The notes under the pieces were generated by a model, which saw only the letters and a list, made by a program, of their open reading frames with translations, was not told the DNA's origin and made no database searches. A stretch of 64,000 bases of DNA from Spirochaetes bacterium GWB1_60_80 (GTDB lineage: Bacteria > Spirochaetota > Spirochaetia > Treponematales > UBA12059): the NCBI GenBank assembly GCA_001829185.1, contig MIAR01000046.1, positions 1 through 64,000 on the forward strand, in the 5' to 3' direction. Position 1 is the first letter of the stretch, and every line of letters begins with the position of its first letter. Of the stretch, positions 1-8,572 are shown piece by piece. The position numbers were made by a program, and so were the translations under genes.

Positions 1-8
1 CAGGAAAC

Positions 9-89
9 TCTAGTCCAAGCTTATCCTTGGACTAGAATTTGACTTATGAGGCAACCACCTCGTAGGACTAGATTTTATTATGAGGCAAC
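9..89. repeat. Hairpin plus imperfect direct repeats at the left edge
   Basis: Bases 9-19 and 26-36 form a perfect 11 bp inverted repeat (TCTAGTCCAAG) with a 6-base loop. The right arm runs into the first of two imperfect direct copies (29-55 and 65-89), each starting GGACTAGA and ending TATGAGGCAAC. No gene is visible here. The layout resembles the palindrome loci near 11.7, 26.5 and 31.8 kb. The upstream gene lies outside the window, so I cannot tell whether these copies derive from its 3' end. Confidence 0.6.
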
Positions 90-157
90 ACGGATGCGCG
101 CGATCCGGCAAACCGAGACAATGATCTGACCGGACGGCGTGAGCTTGCTAGCCGCCC

Positions 158-186
158 GCGACATAACTGTCGGTGAATGTTATAAT
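158..186 (+). promoter_or_regulatory. Candidate promoter for a leaderless aminopeptidase mRNA
   Basis: GCGACA (158-163), a 17-base spacer and a consensus TATAAT (181-186) lie directly before the ATG at 193, with only 6 bases between. Transcription would be expected to start at or next to the ATG. No Shine-Dalgarno sequence precedes that ATG. Confidence 0.5.
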
Positions 187-192
187 CGCCAC

Positions 193-1263
193 ATGTTCAA
201 AGATAAAATCGTTGCCGCAGTGCGTCTGCTGGCGCTGGCCGGCCTTTGTTCTGGCCTGGCTTCCTGCTGGTATGTCACCCAGGCCGCCTCTTTTCTCGGC
301 GAGCGGCTATCCGCCCGGGAGCTGTCGGTCGTAGCCGCGGCTGATGACGCGGACGAGCGCTTGCAAACCTTTGTTGAACAGGTCAGCGCTATTCGGGACT
401 ACGCCAGCTCGGCGGTCGGGCTGGAACCGACCCGGAATTATACCCGGTATGTGGTGTTGGACCGGAACTATGTAGCCCTGGTGGTATCAGCTTGCGCGCC
501 AGATTCCTTCGAGCGCCACTATTGGCAGTATCCATTCCTTGGCGCTCTGCCCTACAAAGGCTTCTACAAGGCCGCGGACGCCCAGGCCGAGGCCGCCCGC
601 CTGCGCGAACATGGCCTCGACGTCATTGTTCGGCCGGTAGATGCTTTTAGCAGTCTCGGCTGGTTCCGTGATCCTCTCTATTCCTTCATGCTTGATTACG
701 ACGAGGACATGTTGGCCGAACTGATTTTTCATGAATCGGCCCACGCTACCTTGTTCATTAAAGGGGCGGACCAGTTCAACGAGGAATTTGCCACCTACGT
801 CGGCCGGATGGCTACCCTCGCCTTCCTGACGGAGCGCTATGGTCCCGGTAACCCTATTTTGCAAGTCCGCGACGAGCGAGCCCGCAATCGACAGCTCTTT
901 ACGGATTGGCTGGGCGAGACGGCTCGTCAGCTGGAGCTGGTCTATCAGGATCCTGGTTTGACAAGCCAGGCGGTCCAGGCCGCCAAGCAGCGGATCCTCA
1001 GCGAACGGGCTCAGGCCTACCGGGAAAACGCCGCCACACTTTTCAGCCTGCCCCACTACCTGGATTTTGACATGGATCAGATAAATAATGCCTTTCTGGA
1101 CTTGTATCGCCTTTACGAGGATGATTTAAGCCTCTATGAAGCCTGGTTTGAACGGAAGGCCGACCGTTCTCTACCACTATTTGTGTCTAGCCTGGCCGAA
1201 TTGGCAGCCGAGCATGGAGGCGCTATCAAGCAGCTGATGGCTGAGTTTCTGGCTGGTGACTGA
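193..1263 (+). CDS. Putative aminopeptidase, lipoprotein (PF10023-like)
   Basis: A 356-residue protein with a hydrophobic N-terminus ending in a lipobox-like LASC, so it is probably lipid-anchored in the envelope. A zinc-peptidase-like helix HESAH lies at about residue 180, and a conserved NEEFATYVG stretch about 18 residues later could supply the third metal ligand. This pattern matches the predicted aminopeptidase family PF10023 as I remember it. The reading frame is open back to a GTG at 139, but the ATG at 193 gives a proper signal peptide and has a consensus -10 box 6 bases upstream. It appears to be a single gene, convergent with the diguanylate cyclase. The substrate is unknown. Confidence 0.75.
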   Translation: MFKDKIVAAVRLLALAGLCSGLASCWYVTQAASFLGERLSARELSVVAAADDADERLQTFVEQVSAIRDYASSAVGLEPTRNYTRYVVLDRNYVALVVSACAPDSFERHYWQYPFLGALPYKGFYKAADAQAEAARLREHGLDVIVRPVDAFSSLGWFRDPLYSFMLDYDEDMLAELIFHESAHATLFIKGADQFNEEFATYVGRMATLAFLTERYGPGNPILQVRDERARNRQLFTDWLGETARQLELVYQDPGLTSQAVQAAKQRILSERAQAYRENAATLFSLPHYLDFDMDQINNAFLDLYRLYEDDLSLYEAWFERKADRSLPLFVSSLAELAAEHGGAIKQLMAEFLAGD

Positions 1264-1269
1264 CGATTA

Positions 1270-2424
1270 TTAGCTGGCTTCAGGCCGTGGCTGCGGGCTG
1301 CGGGCATTCCGGGCGGCAGTCGCCCGCCCTAGGAAACCGGGTTTGAATACTTCCGTGCGGTTGCGGCCATTGTTCTTGGCCCGGTAAAGCGCCTTGTCGG
1401 CATCGTCCAGCACCAGATTGGCGCTGAGTCCGTGATAGCCGTCAATCATGCGACCACCCAGACTGATTGTAAAGCCGATCAGTTTGCCTTCATGGGCTAT
1501 CTGGATGGCTTGGACCGCCAGTCGCACCCGTTCAGCCACTTCATAGAGCCGTTCAAGCGAACTATTGGAAACCAGTACGCAAAATTCCTCGCCGCCAAAA
1601 CGGGCGACGCAGTCTTCATCGCGCGTGATGCTTTTGAGTACCTGCGCCAGGGCGAACAAGGCTTCATCACCAGTGACATGGCCGAACGAGTCGTTGAAAT
1701 TTTTGAAGTGGTCGACATCGATGATCAACATTCCGGATTGGGTGCCACGACGGCGGGCATGGGCGATTTCCTCGTCCAGGCGCTTGATGAAGTAATCATG
1801 GGTGAAGAGACCGGTTTTAGGATCGGTGATCGATGATTCGTGGTGCAGCCAGTTCTGGATGCCCACCGATAGGAAACGGATCATTCGTTCCATGTACAGC
1901 TTCTCCAACTCGGAGAAGGAATCACCCATGAATTTTCGCCCCAGAATGACTATTCCGTACAAGCCGCCGATGCCTTGCATCGGGAAGAGCCAGTCCGGCT
2001 CCAAGGCGCGGAAATCATCGCCGAAGGTAGTAACGCCGAGCCGGCTTTCCAGGGCAGAGAATTCGATAGCAAAAGGCAGTTGCGAAAAATGATGGGACAG
2101 AATGGTATAGTAGCGCTCGGGAACGGGCTCGGCTACGGCCTTCAGGTTGCGAAAGCAGTATTGTTGTAAGCTTTCGCCACGCGGCGGTTGGAAGATAAAG
2201 GCCAGGAATTGCGGAATGAAGTGGTCCAAGATGCGGCTGATGATGTAGCTGAACATCTGCTCGATATCCTGGTAGGTGATCAGGATAGCCGCATCGTTGA
2301 TTATCCGCTCCAGTTCACGGTTTTCCTTACGCAGGGCCGCCAATTCGTCAAGCGCGCCGGATTGCTCTAACCGGTTGAACTTGTCAAGCAGATCCGCCGT
2401 GGCTGAAGATTGAGGCGCTGGCAT
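1270..2424 (-). CDS. Diguanylate cyclase (GGDEF domain)
   Basis: A 384-residue protein. The C-terminal half is a GGDEF domain with active-site GGEEF at about residues 277-281, so it should make cyclic di-GMP from two GTP. An RxxD motif (RDED) lies five residues upstream, the spacing of the product-inhibition I-site. The N-terminal ~200 residues begin with a coiled-coil-like helix (residues 10-45) followed by a GAF-like sensory region. I see no membrane segments, so it is probably cytoplasmic. It lies just downstream of the glutaredoxin/FTR pair on the same strand. With the PilZ and HD-GYP genes near 39-42 kb the window holds a complete c-di-GMP circuit. Confidence 0.88.
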   Translation of the reverse strand: MPAPQSSATADLLDKFNRLEQSGALDELAALRKENRELERIINDAAILITYQDIEQMFSYIISRILDHFIPQFLAFIFQPPRGESLQQYCFRNLKAVAEPVPERYYTILSHHFSQLPFAIEFSALESRLGVTTFGDDFRALEPDWLFPMQGIGGLYGIVILGRKFMGDSFSELEKLYMERMIRFLSVGIQNWLHHESSITDPKTGLFTHDYFIKRLDEEIAHARRRGTQSGMLIIDVDHFKNFNDSFGHVTGDEALFALAQVLKSITRDEDCVARFGGEEFCVLVSNSSLERLYEVAERVRLAVQAIQIAHEGKLIGFTISLGGRMIDGYHGLSANLVLDDADKALYRAKNNGRNRTEVFKPGFLGRATAARNARSPQPRPEAS

Positions 2425-2428
2425 GATC

Positions 2429-2755
2429 TCAGTTTACCCTGCGGTCAGGAATACCGGCTGGCGAGCGCCCGGAGGCTGCAAAGGCCGAGGACAAGAACAA
2501 GGCGCAGAAGCAGTGGCCGAATTCTTCGATATCGGGGCGGGCATAACCACAGGGGCAGATGACGGTAGCGTCCAGTTGTCGGCTACCTTCAGAATCGCGA
2601 CAAGGGCACAAGTAATAGCCATGTCGATTGTAGTTGGTGACCAGTCCGGCAAGTACCGTCTCGATAAAGTCTTGCTCCGGATTAACCACCCAGCCTTGTT
2701 TTGCCGCGACCATGGCGGCGAAACGGATAGTTTGTTCAAGGGTTTTTTCGGCCAT
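2429..2755 (-). CDS. Ferredoxin:thioredoxin reductase catalytic subunit-like
   Basis: A 108-residue protein with the cysteine pattern of the FTR catalytic (beta) subunit: CPCR near residue 50, then CPCG, then HCFC. These cysteines hold a 4Fe-4S cluster and the redox-active disulfide in the known family, which passes electrons from ferredoxin to a thioredoxin-type partner. The ATG directly follows the TAA of the glutaredoxin gene, so the two are translationally coupled and probably work together. The last ~20 residues look unstructured. No FTR variable subunit is nearby, as is usual in anaerobes. Confidence 0.85.
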   Translation of the reverse strand: MAEKTLEQTIRFAAMVAAKQGWVVNPEQDFIETVLAGLVTNYNRHGYYLCPCRDSEGSRQLDATVICPCGYARPDIEEFGHCFCALFLSSAFAASGRSPAGIPDRRVN

Positions 2756-3058
2756 TTACTGAAGCCCTAGTTTGGCCAGCCACTCAGCTTCAACGAATCC
2801 GACCAACGCATCGGTATGGTTGAAAATGGCATAAGGGAAAGCGACGGCCTTACCGAAGGTCTCGTGTAGCTCGCGCTTAACGGTCGTTTTTTGGTCAAGC
2901 GGCAATGTATCCAAATGCACATAAGAATACGAATAACCTTTAGCATCCAGGAAGGCGATAGCCCGCTTGCAAAAGCCGCAGGTCGAAAGGCTGTAGACTT
3001 CGATGGTGGTATCATTTCGTTTGCCGGTCACTCTAATAAAGCTAAGTGTTTCCCGCAT
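2756..3058 (-). CDS. Glutaredoxin family protein
   Basis: A 100-residue protein with a thioredoxin-like fold pattern: a strand, then CGFCKRAIAFLD with the CxxC active site at about residues 27-30. A later AFPYAIF stretch is where glutaredoxins carry their cis-proline. The start ATG at 3058 has a GAGGAG Shine-Dalgarno 7 bases upstream; an earlier ATG at 3062 is out of frame. It is coupled to the FTR-like gene, suggesting a ferredoxin-driven reduction chain that ends on this glutaredoxin rather than on a classical thioredoxin. Confidence 0.85.
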   Translation of the reverse strand: MRETLSFIRVTGKRNDTTIEVYSLSTCGFCKRAIAFLDAKGYSYSYVHLDTLPLDQKTTVKRELHETFGKAVAFPYAIFNHTDALVGFVEAEWLAKLGLQ

Positions 3059-3121
3059 TCATTCGCTCCTCGACGGTAAGTCTGCGCCTAGTAAGAGAAC
3101 GCTAGCCCACTATCACACCAA

Positions 3122-4132
3122 CTAGCGGCTGATCTTGAACCAATGCATCGGCGAAGTATACGTATTGTCAACCCGGACACCGTTGGTGGTTCCGTTTACC
3201 GCTATGCCGTAACGGGTGCCAAACAGGCTGCTGCCGTCGGCATTCAGTTGGAATTCCCAGCGTAAGGGTCTGGCCTGCGCCGCGATGCGCATCGCCGTCG
3301 GATGATCGATACTGGCGGTCCGGTAAAGCCGCGGATCATTGGCTTGATTCTGTACGATGGTGATGACGCCCCGGCTGATCGTATAGCGGAGCCTTAAACT
3401 GCCACGCAGATTGGGGCCGGCATTGATAAGCGCCACACCACTGCCGTCGGCGAACAGTTGGATGGATTCGATATTCCGATCAGTGCCGCGCCAGGTACCA
3501 ACTAGGTCGGCTGGCTGGGGGTCTGGCCGGTAGCTTTGGGGAATGGAAGCGGCGATTGCGGCAGCGGAATTGACAGCAGTCGTCGACTGGGCCGCCGACG
3601 GGGAGGAGGCTCCAGATTGTACACTGCCTGGAACCGTTGCTGCAGCGGCCGTGGCCGAATTTCCGGCCGCTGTCATGTCGGATCGTTGGAATAGGTTGAA
3701 AGTCAGGCTGCGGATGCGCAGGACGATATCATTGACTGAATCGACGGTTTCGGACACCGAAAGCTGTTCGCCGCTGGAGACGCGCGTATTCTGGATGGTA
3801 ACGATATAGCGGTCGCCAAGCCGACCAACATTGCCGGACAAAATGAAGTCCGCAGTCAGCACCGTCGATCCGGTAACGGTAGCGCCCATGGCCAGCGAGG
3901 CTTCCAGTTCGTTGAGCGCTAGGTCGCGGCCACTGTCGTCGATGACCTTGAAGGCTCGCATTTCCACGACGTAGGAAGAAACCAGTCGTTCCAGGGTCAG
4001 CAGTTCCGCCGTGTTCAGGCCGTCGCCGGTAAAGGTTGCCACCTTGACAACTGGTTGCCTCGGAACTTGAGCCGACAAGCCTATAGCACTGATCAGCAAG
4101 CTGCTTAATAACAGGCAAAAAAATCGCTTCAT
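3122..4132 (-). CDS. Exported protein with LpoB/CsgG-like domain
   Basis: A 336-residue protein with a clear signal peptide (MKRFF, then a hydrophobic stretch ending LSAQ). Residues ~25-155 resemble the LpoB/CsgG-type fold seen in PBP activators and related treponemal envelope proteins: VVKVATFTGDGL, then FKVIDDSGR, then ADFILSGNVGRLGDRYIVTI. A low-complexity Ala/Ser/Thr linker follows, then a C-terminal beta-rich domain starting LVGTWRGT, typical of lipocalin-like folds. The frame opens at 4147, but GGAGG is 5 bases before the ATG at 4132, which I chose. A PBP encoded further upstream on the same strand makes a role in wall synthesis attractive, but that is inference. Confidence 0.6.
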   Translation of the reverse strand: MKRFFCLLLSSLLISAIGLSAQVPRQPVVKVATFTGDGLNTAELLTLERLVSSYVVEMRAFKVIDDSGRDLALNELEASLAMGATVTGSTVLTADFILSGNVGRLGDRYIVTIQNTRVSSGEQLSVSETVDSVNDIVLRIRSLTFNLFQRSDMTAAGNSATAAAATVPGSVQSGASSPSAAQSTTAVNSAAAIAASIPQSYRPDPQPADLVGTWRGTDRNIESIQLFADGSGVALINAGPNLRGSLRLRYTISRGVITIVQNQANDPRLYRTASIDHPTAMRIAAQARPLRWEFQLNADGSSLFGTRYGIAVNGTTNGVRVDNTYTSPMHWFKISR

Positions 4133-4143
4133 TTTATCCTCCA

Positions 4144-4539
4144 TCATACGGAGCGGCCGCCAAACAGCCTACTGAAGAAAGCGCAGATGGCATTCCATAT
4201 CCGTCTGAAGAACCCGGGATTTTTCAAGCGCTCTAACCGGGCTAGCCCATCCTCTACCTCTTCGCGGGACAAGGCAGATCGATGCACGTTTTCGTCAAGT
4301 TCAAGCTCCAGGAATTCAGCCGGGGAACGGTCACGAAGGATAATGGCATTGATGCTGTTCCAACCCAGGTGCTGGGCGGCAGCTAAACGACGGCGGCCGG
4401 CTATCAGGACATTCTTCTTACTGATCACGATGGGATGTAATTGCCCGTACTTGGTCATGCTTTCGGCCAGACCGACCACATCTCCCAGGTTTTTTCTGAT
4501 GCGTTTGCGAATTTTGATGCTTTTTATGGCAATCTGCAA
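4144..4539 (-). CDS. Orphan ParB/Srx-domain protein
   Basis: About 131 residues. A ParB N-terminal-like domain covers most of it: GQLHPIVIS, then IAGRRRLAAAQHLGW (the R-rich box that binds CTP in true ParB proteins), then ELDENVHRSALSREE. There is no HTH or dimerisation domain, so it is not a chromosome-partition ParB. The C-terminus (FFRRIWNAICAFFSRLF) is amphipathic and may touch the membrane. The frame can start at GTG 4551, but a GGAGG at 4549-4545 sits 5 bases before TTG 4539, so the protein probably begins M-Q-I-A-I-K. It lies between the PBP and the LpoB-like gene on the same strand. The function is unknown. Confidence 0.7.
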   Translation of the reverse strand: MQIAIKSIKIRKRIRKNLGDVVGLAESMTKYGQLHPIVISKKNVLIAGRRRLAAAQHLGWNSINAIILRDRSPAEFLELELDENVHRSALSREEVEDGLARLERLKNPGFFRRIWNAICAFFSRLFGGRSV

Positions 4540-4583
4540 ACCAACCTCCACATTGCTATTTAAATGTAAACCGGATTCGGCAT

Positions 4584-7301
4584 TTAATCAAGCAAAGTGG
4601 ATGTATCCTGGTCTGAACTGTCCTCGTCGCTCGTGGCTGGGGCGGGAGCAAGCGTTCCAGGCGCTTGTCCGGATGGAGGCGGCAACGATTCGGGCGCTGG
4701 CTGTGGCGACGGGGTTACCGGGCTGGTAGGGTCGTAACCAGGCGAACCATTCAGCCATTGGAACTCGATGGAATCAGTTTGAGCGCTGCCTGGTTGCCCC
4801 GTGGTTTGGGTTCCCGGATTGGATTGCTGCAGCAGACGATCATAGAGGGCATTGATATCGCTCAGGTCGACGTCCAGGGACGAATCCAGGTTCACGTCTT
4901 GCAGGATATCGCTAGTCGACTCGATGCGTCGGATGGTATCCTCGGCGTATTCCGAGCGTTCCTGATGAAGGTCGCAATAGCCGAAGGGTTGCGTTCCTTC
5001 ATAGTAAACCAGACTTACCGTGCCCTCGTTGCATTGCTCGGTCGGCAACAAACCGGAAACGCTGCAGACTCGGACATCGATCAAGCCATTCTGCGGCCTG
5101 ATAAAATCCTTGAAAGGCAACCCGCGGTGAATCTCGCTCATATAACGAGCCCAGGCATCTCCGGCGATGGTAGCGCCGGATTGGCTGACGCCGAGGGAAT
5201 TGCCAGGGCGGTCGAATCCGAACCAGATCGCTGTGGTCATGTAAGGTGTAAAGCCTATCGTCCAGGCGTCGGCCCAGTTCTGGGTGGTACCAGTTTTACC
5301 GGCTGACGGTATGGTAAAATTATGACCGTTCTCGTCCTGGTAGGTAAAGACAGTTCCTTGTCTGGCTGGCCAAGCCAGGGTGCCTTCCCGGACTACTTCC
5401 TGCAGCATGCGGGTCATGACATAGGCATTCTGCGGCGATACCACCTGTATCGCTGAACCGCGCTGCTTTTGTTGGCTGCGCAGTTCTTTTTCTGGTTCGA
5501 GGATGATGCGCCCGTTACGATCTTCAATGTACCGGACCGCAATCGGGGTTACTTCCCGGCCCTGGTTGGCAAAGACCGCATAGGCTCGGGCCATCTGGAG
5601 CGGTGAAACGCGGATGATGCCCAGTGCTAATGGGTAAAAGCGCGGGAAGGTTCGACGTATCTGGGCCGGATCCTGGATGTTCAGCAAGGTGGCTGCCCGG
5701 TTGATAGCCGCATCGAAGCCGATACCGTCAAGCACTTTAACGGATGGCACATTCATGGAATGTGACAAGGCATACCAGGTCAGAACCTGTCCGGTCCAGG
5801 CGCCGCGGAAATTAAGAGGAATATAGGGTGTCCCGTCCTCATTGTAAAACACCACCGGCGCATCGTAGATCAGGGTTCCCATGGTAAAGGATCGCGAATC
5901 GATGGCCGCGGAATAATACAAGGGCTTGAAACAGGAGCCGGGTTGCATTTCACCCTGCGTGGCGCGAATCAATTGGTTGGCCTGGCTGAAGGTCGAGCCG
6001 CCCACCAGGGAAAGGATGTGGCCGCTCTCATTGTCGATAGTCACCAGCGTGCCTTCTACCTTGGTACGCTCCAGGTCCATTTGCATCGACTGGAAACTGG
6101 CGTTGGTGGCTTGCTTGAGTTCATCCAGCCCCAACATCAAGGCCAACGCGTCCATGGCCGGATTGACGCTCTCCTTGTAATATTCCATCACCCTGGATTC
6201 TAGGCGGGATTGCTGGAAAAACAGATCTTCCAGATTGAAGGCCAGGCCGATCATTTCAGCCAGTGGCGCATACAAACGTTCCGCCTCCGCCCAGCGGACG
6301 GTACTTTCACGTTCGAATTGATTGTTTACCTGGCTGATATAGCGCTGCATATAGCGATCTGCCGCCGCCTGATAGTCCAGATTCAGGGTCGTATGTACCG
6401 TTAGGCCGTCCCGGAACAGATCAACTGACCCGTACAGCATGGTGGCCAGCTCACGGCGGACATATTCGCTGAACCAGGGTGCCTGGTCTTCGCGCATAAA
6501 GAAACCGCCGGCGCTGATGCGCGTATAGTCGTAGTTGTCCCAGTATAGGGCAAATGACTCATTGGCGGCCTCCGCCTCGACAAAGCCAAAATCGACCATC
6601 GTGTCGAGCAGGGTGCGCGAAAGATCGCGGGCCACATTCGGATTGGTGATCGGATTGTGCCGATCAGGGGCGGCTGGCTGGATGGCCAGGATAGCGGCTT
6701 CGGCGATGGTGATTTCACTGGCCGAATGGCCAAAAAAGTACTTGCAGGCGGCTTCGACGCCGAAAACCCCCGGCCCCATGATGATGCGATTGAGATACAT
6801 CTCGAGGATTTCGCTTTTGGTAAAACGGCGTTCCAATTGTAAGGCATACCAAAGTTCGATAACCTTGCGCCGGTAGCTACGCTCCCGGCGGTCGGCATAC
6901 AGAGTTCCGGCCAACTGAACGGTAATCGTAGAACCGCCGCCCAGATTCTGTCCGGTCAGCTCACCCAAGACCGCTCGGGCGTAACCTCGAACCGTAAAAC
7001 CGGGATGAGTCCAGAAATCGCGGTCCTCGCGGGCAATGAAGGCGTCGATCAGGTGCTGTGGCAACTGCGAGATGGAAACCAGCTCGCGTTTCTCGTCCGA
7101 TACGAACTCGGTAATCAGGCGACCATTGATATCGAGGATGCGGGAAGGCAGTGCCGGGTCGAAGTCGCGAAAATTCTCTTCAGCCATGATGTTCTTGGTG
7201 GAAGCGATAGCCACACCAGCCAGGATGCCGAACACCAAGGCCGCGAATACGGTAATTCCCGCAATTATTGAAAGCGCCAGGCGCAAACCTTTGATAGCCA
7301 T
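4584..7301 (-). CDS. Class A penicillin-binding protein (PBP1a-type)
   Basis: A 905-residue bifunctional peptidoglycan synthase. One N-terminal membrane helix (residues ~8-32) is followed by a glycosyltransferase-51 domain with REDRDFWTHPG and GGGSTITVQL. The transpeptidase domain carries SxxK as SCFK (Ser456), SxN as SMN, and KTGTT at about residue 669. All three catalytic boxes are intact. The C-terminal ~80 residues are a Pro/Ser/Thr-rich tail, probably periplasmic and flexible. It is divergent from the cysteine desulfurase gene and upstream of the ParB-like and LpoB-like genes, which may be co-transcribed. The ATG at 7301 has no clear SD. Confidence 0.93.
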   Translation of the reverse strand: MAIKGLRLALSIIAGITVFAALVFGILAGVAIASTKNIMAEENFRDFDPALPSRILDINGRLITEFVSDEKRELVSISQLPQHLIDAFIAREDRDFWTHPGFTVRGYARAVLGELTGQNLGGGSTITVQLAGTLYADRRERSYRRKVIELWYALQLERRFTKSEILEMYLNRIIMGPGVFGVEAACKYFFGHSASEITIAEAAILAIQPAAPDRHNPITNPNVARDLSRTLLDTMVDFGFVEAEAANESFALYWDNYDYTRISAGGFFMREDQAPWFSEYVRRELATMLYGSVDLFRDGLTVHTTLNLDYQAAADRYMQRYISQVNNQFERESTVRWAEAERLYAPLAEMIGLAFNLEDLFFQQSRLESRVMEYYKESVNPAMDALALMLGLDELKQATNASFQSMQMDLERTKVEGTLVTIDNESGHILSLVGGSTFSQANQLIRATQGEMQPGSCFKPLYYSAAIDSRSFTMGTLIYDAPVVFYNEDGTPYIPLNFRGAWTGQVLTWYALSHSMNVPSVKVLDGIGFDAAINRAATLLNIQDPAQIRRTFPRFYPLALGIIRVSPLQMARAYAVFANQGREVTPIAVRYIEDRNGRIILEPEKELRSQQKQRGSAIQVVSPQNAYVMTRMLQEVVREGTLAWPARQGTVFTYQDENGHNFTIPSAGKTGTTQNWADAWTIGFTPYMTTAIWFGFDRPGNSLGVSQSGATIAGDAWARYMSEIHRGLPFKDFIRPQNGLIDVRVCSVSGLLPTEQCNEGTVSLVYYEGTQPFGYCDLHQERSEYAEDTIRRIESTSDILQDVNLDSSLDVDLSDINALYDRLLQQSNPGTQTTGQPGSAQTDSIEFQWLNGSPGYDPTSPVTPSPQPAPESLPPPSGQAPGTLAPAPATSDEDSSDQDTSTLLD

Positions 7302-7354
7302 TTGCGGACAGCTTACGATAAAGCATTTCCATTGGTCAATGACTGTTCTTGTAT

Positions 7355-7378
7355 TTTAGCGCCAAACCGGGCTACTAT
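7355..7378 (+). promoter_or_regulatory. Candidate promoter for cysteine desulfurase, leaderless layout
   Basis: A TTGTAT-like -35 (about 7349-7354), an 18-base spacer and TACTAT (7373-7378) stand only 5 bases before the ATG at 7384. No SD sequence precedes the ATG, so the mRNA is probably leaderless. Confidence 0.45.
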
Positions 7379-7383
7379 GCGCT

Positions 7384-8541
7384 ATGGCAAACATTTATCT
7401 GGACTGGGCGGCCAGTGCGCCGCCTGACCCTGCCATAGTGCAACAGGCGGCTGTTACCAGCCAAGCATTGTATGGCAACCCATCCAGCCAGCATCAGCCG
7501 GCCCGTCAGGCGGCGGCGGTGGTAGCTGCCGCCCGTACAAGCCTCGCCCAAGCTTTGGCCTGCCCGGCTTCCAACCTGTACTTTACTTCCGGAGGGACCG
7601 AAGCGGCCCAGCTGCCCTTGTTGTCATTGCTGCGAGGAAAACATGGCTCCGTCAAGTCGGTCCTGGTTTCGGCCATTGAACATCCGGCTGTACACAAGCA
7701 GTGCCAAATCCTGGCCGATTTGGGTGTCCCGATGATTGAGTTGCCGGTTGACAATGATGGCATCATACGCTTGGATAGCGTGGCCGATCGACTCGGTCAG
7801 GGGGCGGGACTCCTCGCGGTCATGGCTGTCAATAATGAAACCGGCGCCATTCAGCCGGTGGCCGAGTTGGCCCAGCTAGTCGGTCAATTGCCTCCAGGCC
7901 GTAAGCCATTTTTTCTGTGCGATTCGGTGCAAGCCATCGGCAAAATCCGGTTTGAGCCAGCCAGACTCGGTGTCGATGCCTGCACGATCAGCGGGCACAA
8001 GCTAGGCGCTATCCGCGGGAGCGGCGTCTTGTATCTGTCTCGGCCAATCCAAACGCTGACCGCCGGCGGTGAGCAGGAAAGCGGTCTACGGCCCGGTACC
8101 GAGAATACGGCCGGCATCGAGGCCTTGGCAACAGCCGTGGCCCAAAGCGTCGCCAGGCTGCCTACTACCCGTGTAGTGGCCGAAGGCTTGATGCAGCGCT
8201 TGATTGAAGGTCTGCGCCGCATTTCGGGAGCGCGGATTAATCCGGAAAGCCGCGAGGCTATCGACCGTCGCTTCAGCTCGTACATACTTAACGCCGCTTT
8301 TCCTGGTCTGGCGGGCGAGACGATGGTCCGGTTACTGGATGCCGACGGTATCTTCATCAATACTGGCTCCGCTTGTTCCTCCAGCCGCAAGGAACGCCGG
8401 GTGCTTGCCGCCATGGGGCTGGCCGACGATATCGCCACGGCCAGCGTTCGGTTGTCGATTGGCCATTCCACTACTGCCGCTGAAATTGATACAGTGCTGG
8501 ACAGATTGGAAACTCATTACCGGCGTTTCCGCCTGGGTTGA
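7384..8541 (+). CDS. Cysteine desulfurase (NifS/IscS family)
   Basis: A 385-residue PLP enzyme that releases sulfur from cysteine as a protein-bound persulfide. It shows the family's YLDWAASAPP start, the TSGGTEA phosphate-binding loop, SGHKLGA with the PLP lysine at about residue 206, and the catalytic GSACSS loop with Cys331. Length and motifs are complete. thiI follows 31 bases later on the same strand, so the likely job is to supply sulfur for tRNA 4-thiouridine, as in the NifZ-ThiI pairs of Bacillus. It may also serve Fe-S assembly, since no other desulfurase is seen here. Confidence 0.9.
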   Translation: MANIYLDWAASAPPDPAIVQQAAVTSQALYGNPSSQHQPARQAAAVVAAARTSLAQALACPASNLYFTSGGTEAAQLPLLSLLRGKHGSVKSVLVSAIEHPAVHKQCQILADLGVPMIELPVDNDGIIRLDSVADRLGQGAGLLAVMAVNNETGAIQPVAELAQLVGQLPPGRKPFFLCDSVQAIGKIRFEPARLGVDACTISGHKLGAIRGSGVLYLSRPIQTLTAGGEQESGLRPGTENTAGIEALATAVAQSVARLPTTRVVAEGLMQRLIEGLRRISGARINPESREAIDRRFSSYILNAAFPGLAGETMVRLLDADGIFINTGSACSSSRKERRVLAAMGLADDIATASVRLSIGHSTTAAEIDTVLDRLETHYRRFRLG

Positions 8542-8572
8542 AGTGCTGACACAAATCGCTGAAGGAATAACA

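Noticed and set aside
8204-8572. 123-codon extension of thiI into the desulfurase gene
   Set aside because: It is a shadow of the desulfurase reading frame; the ATG at 8573 has a proper SD and starts at the family N-terminus.
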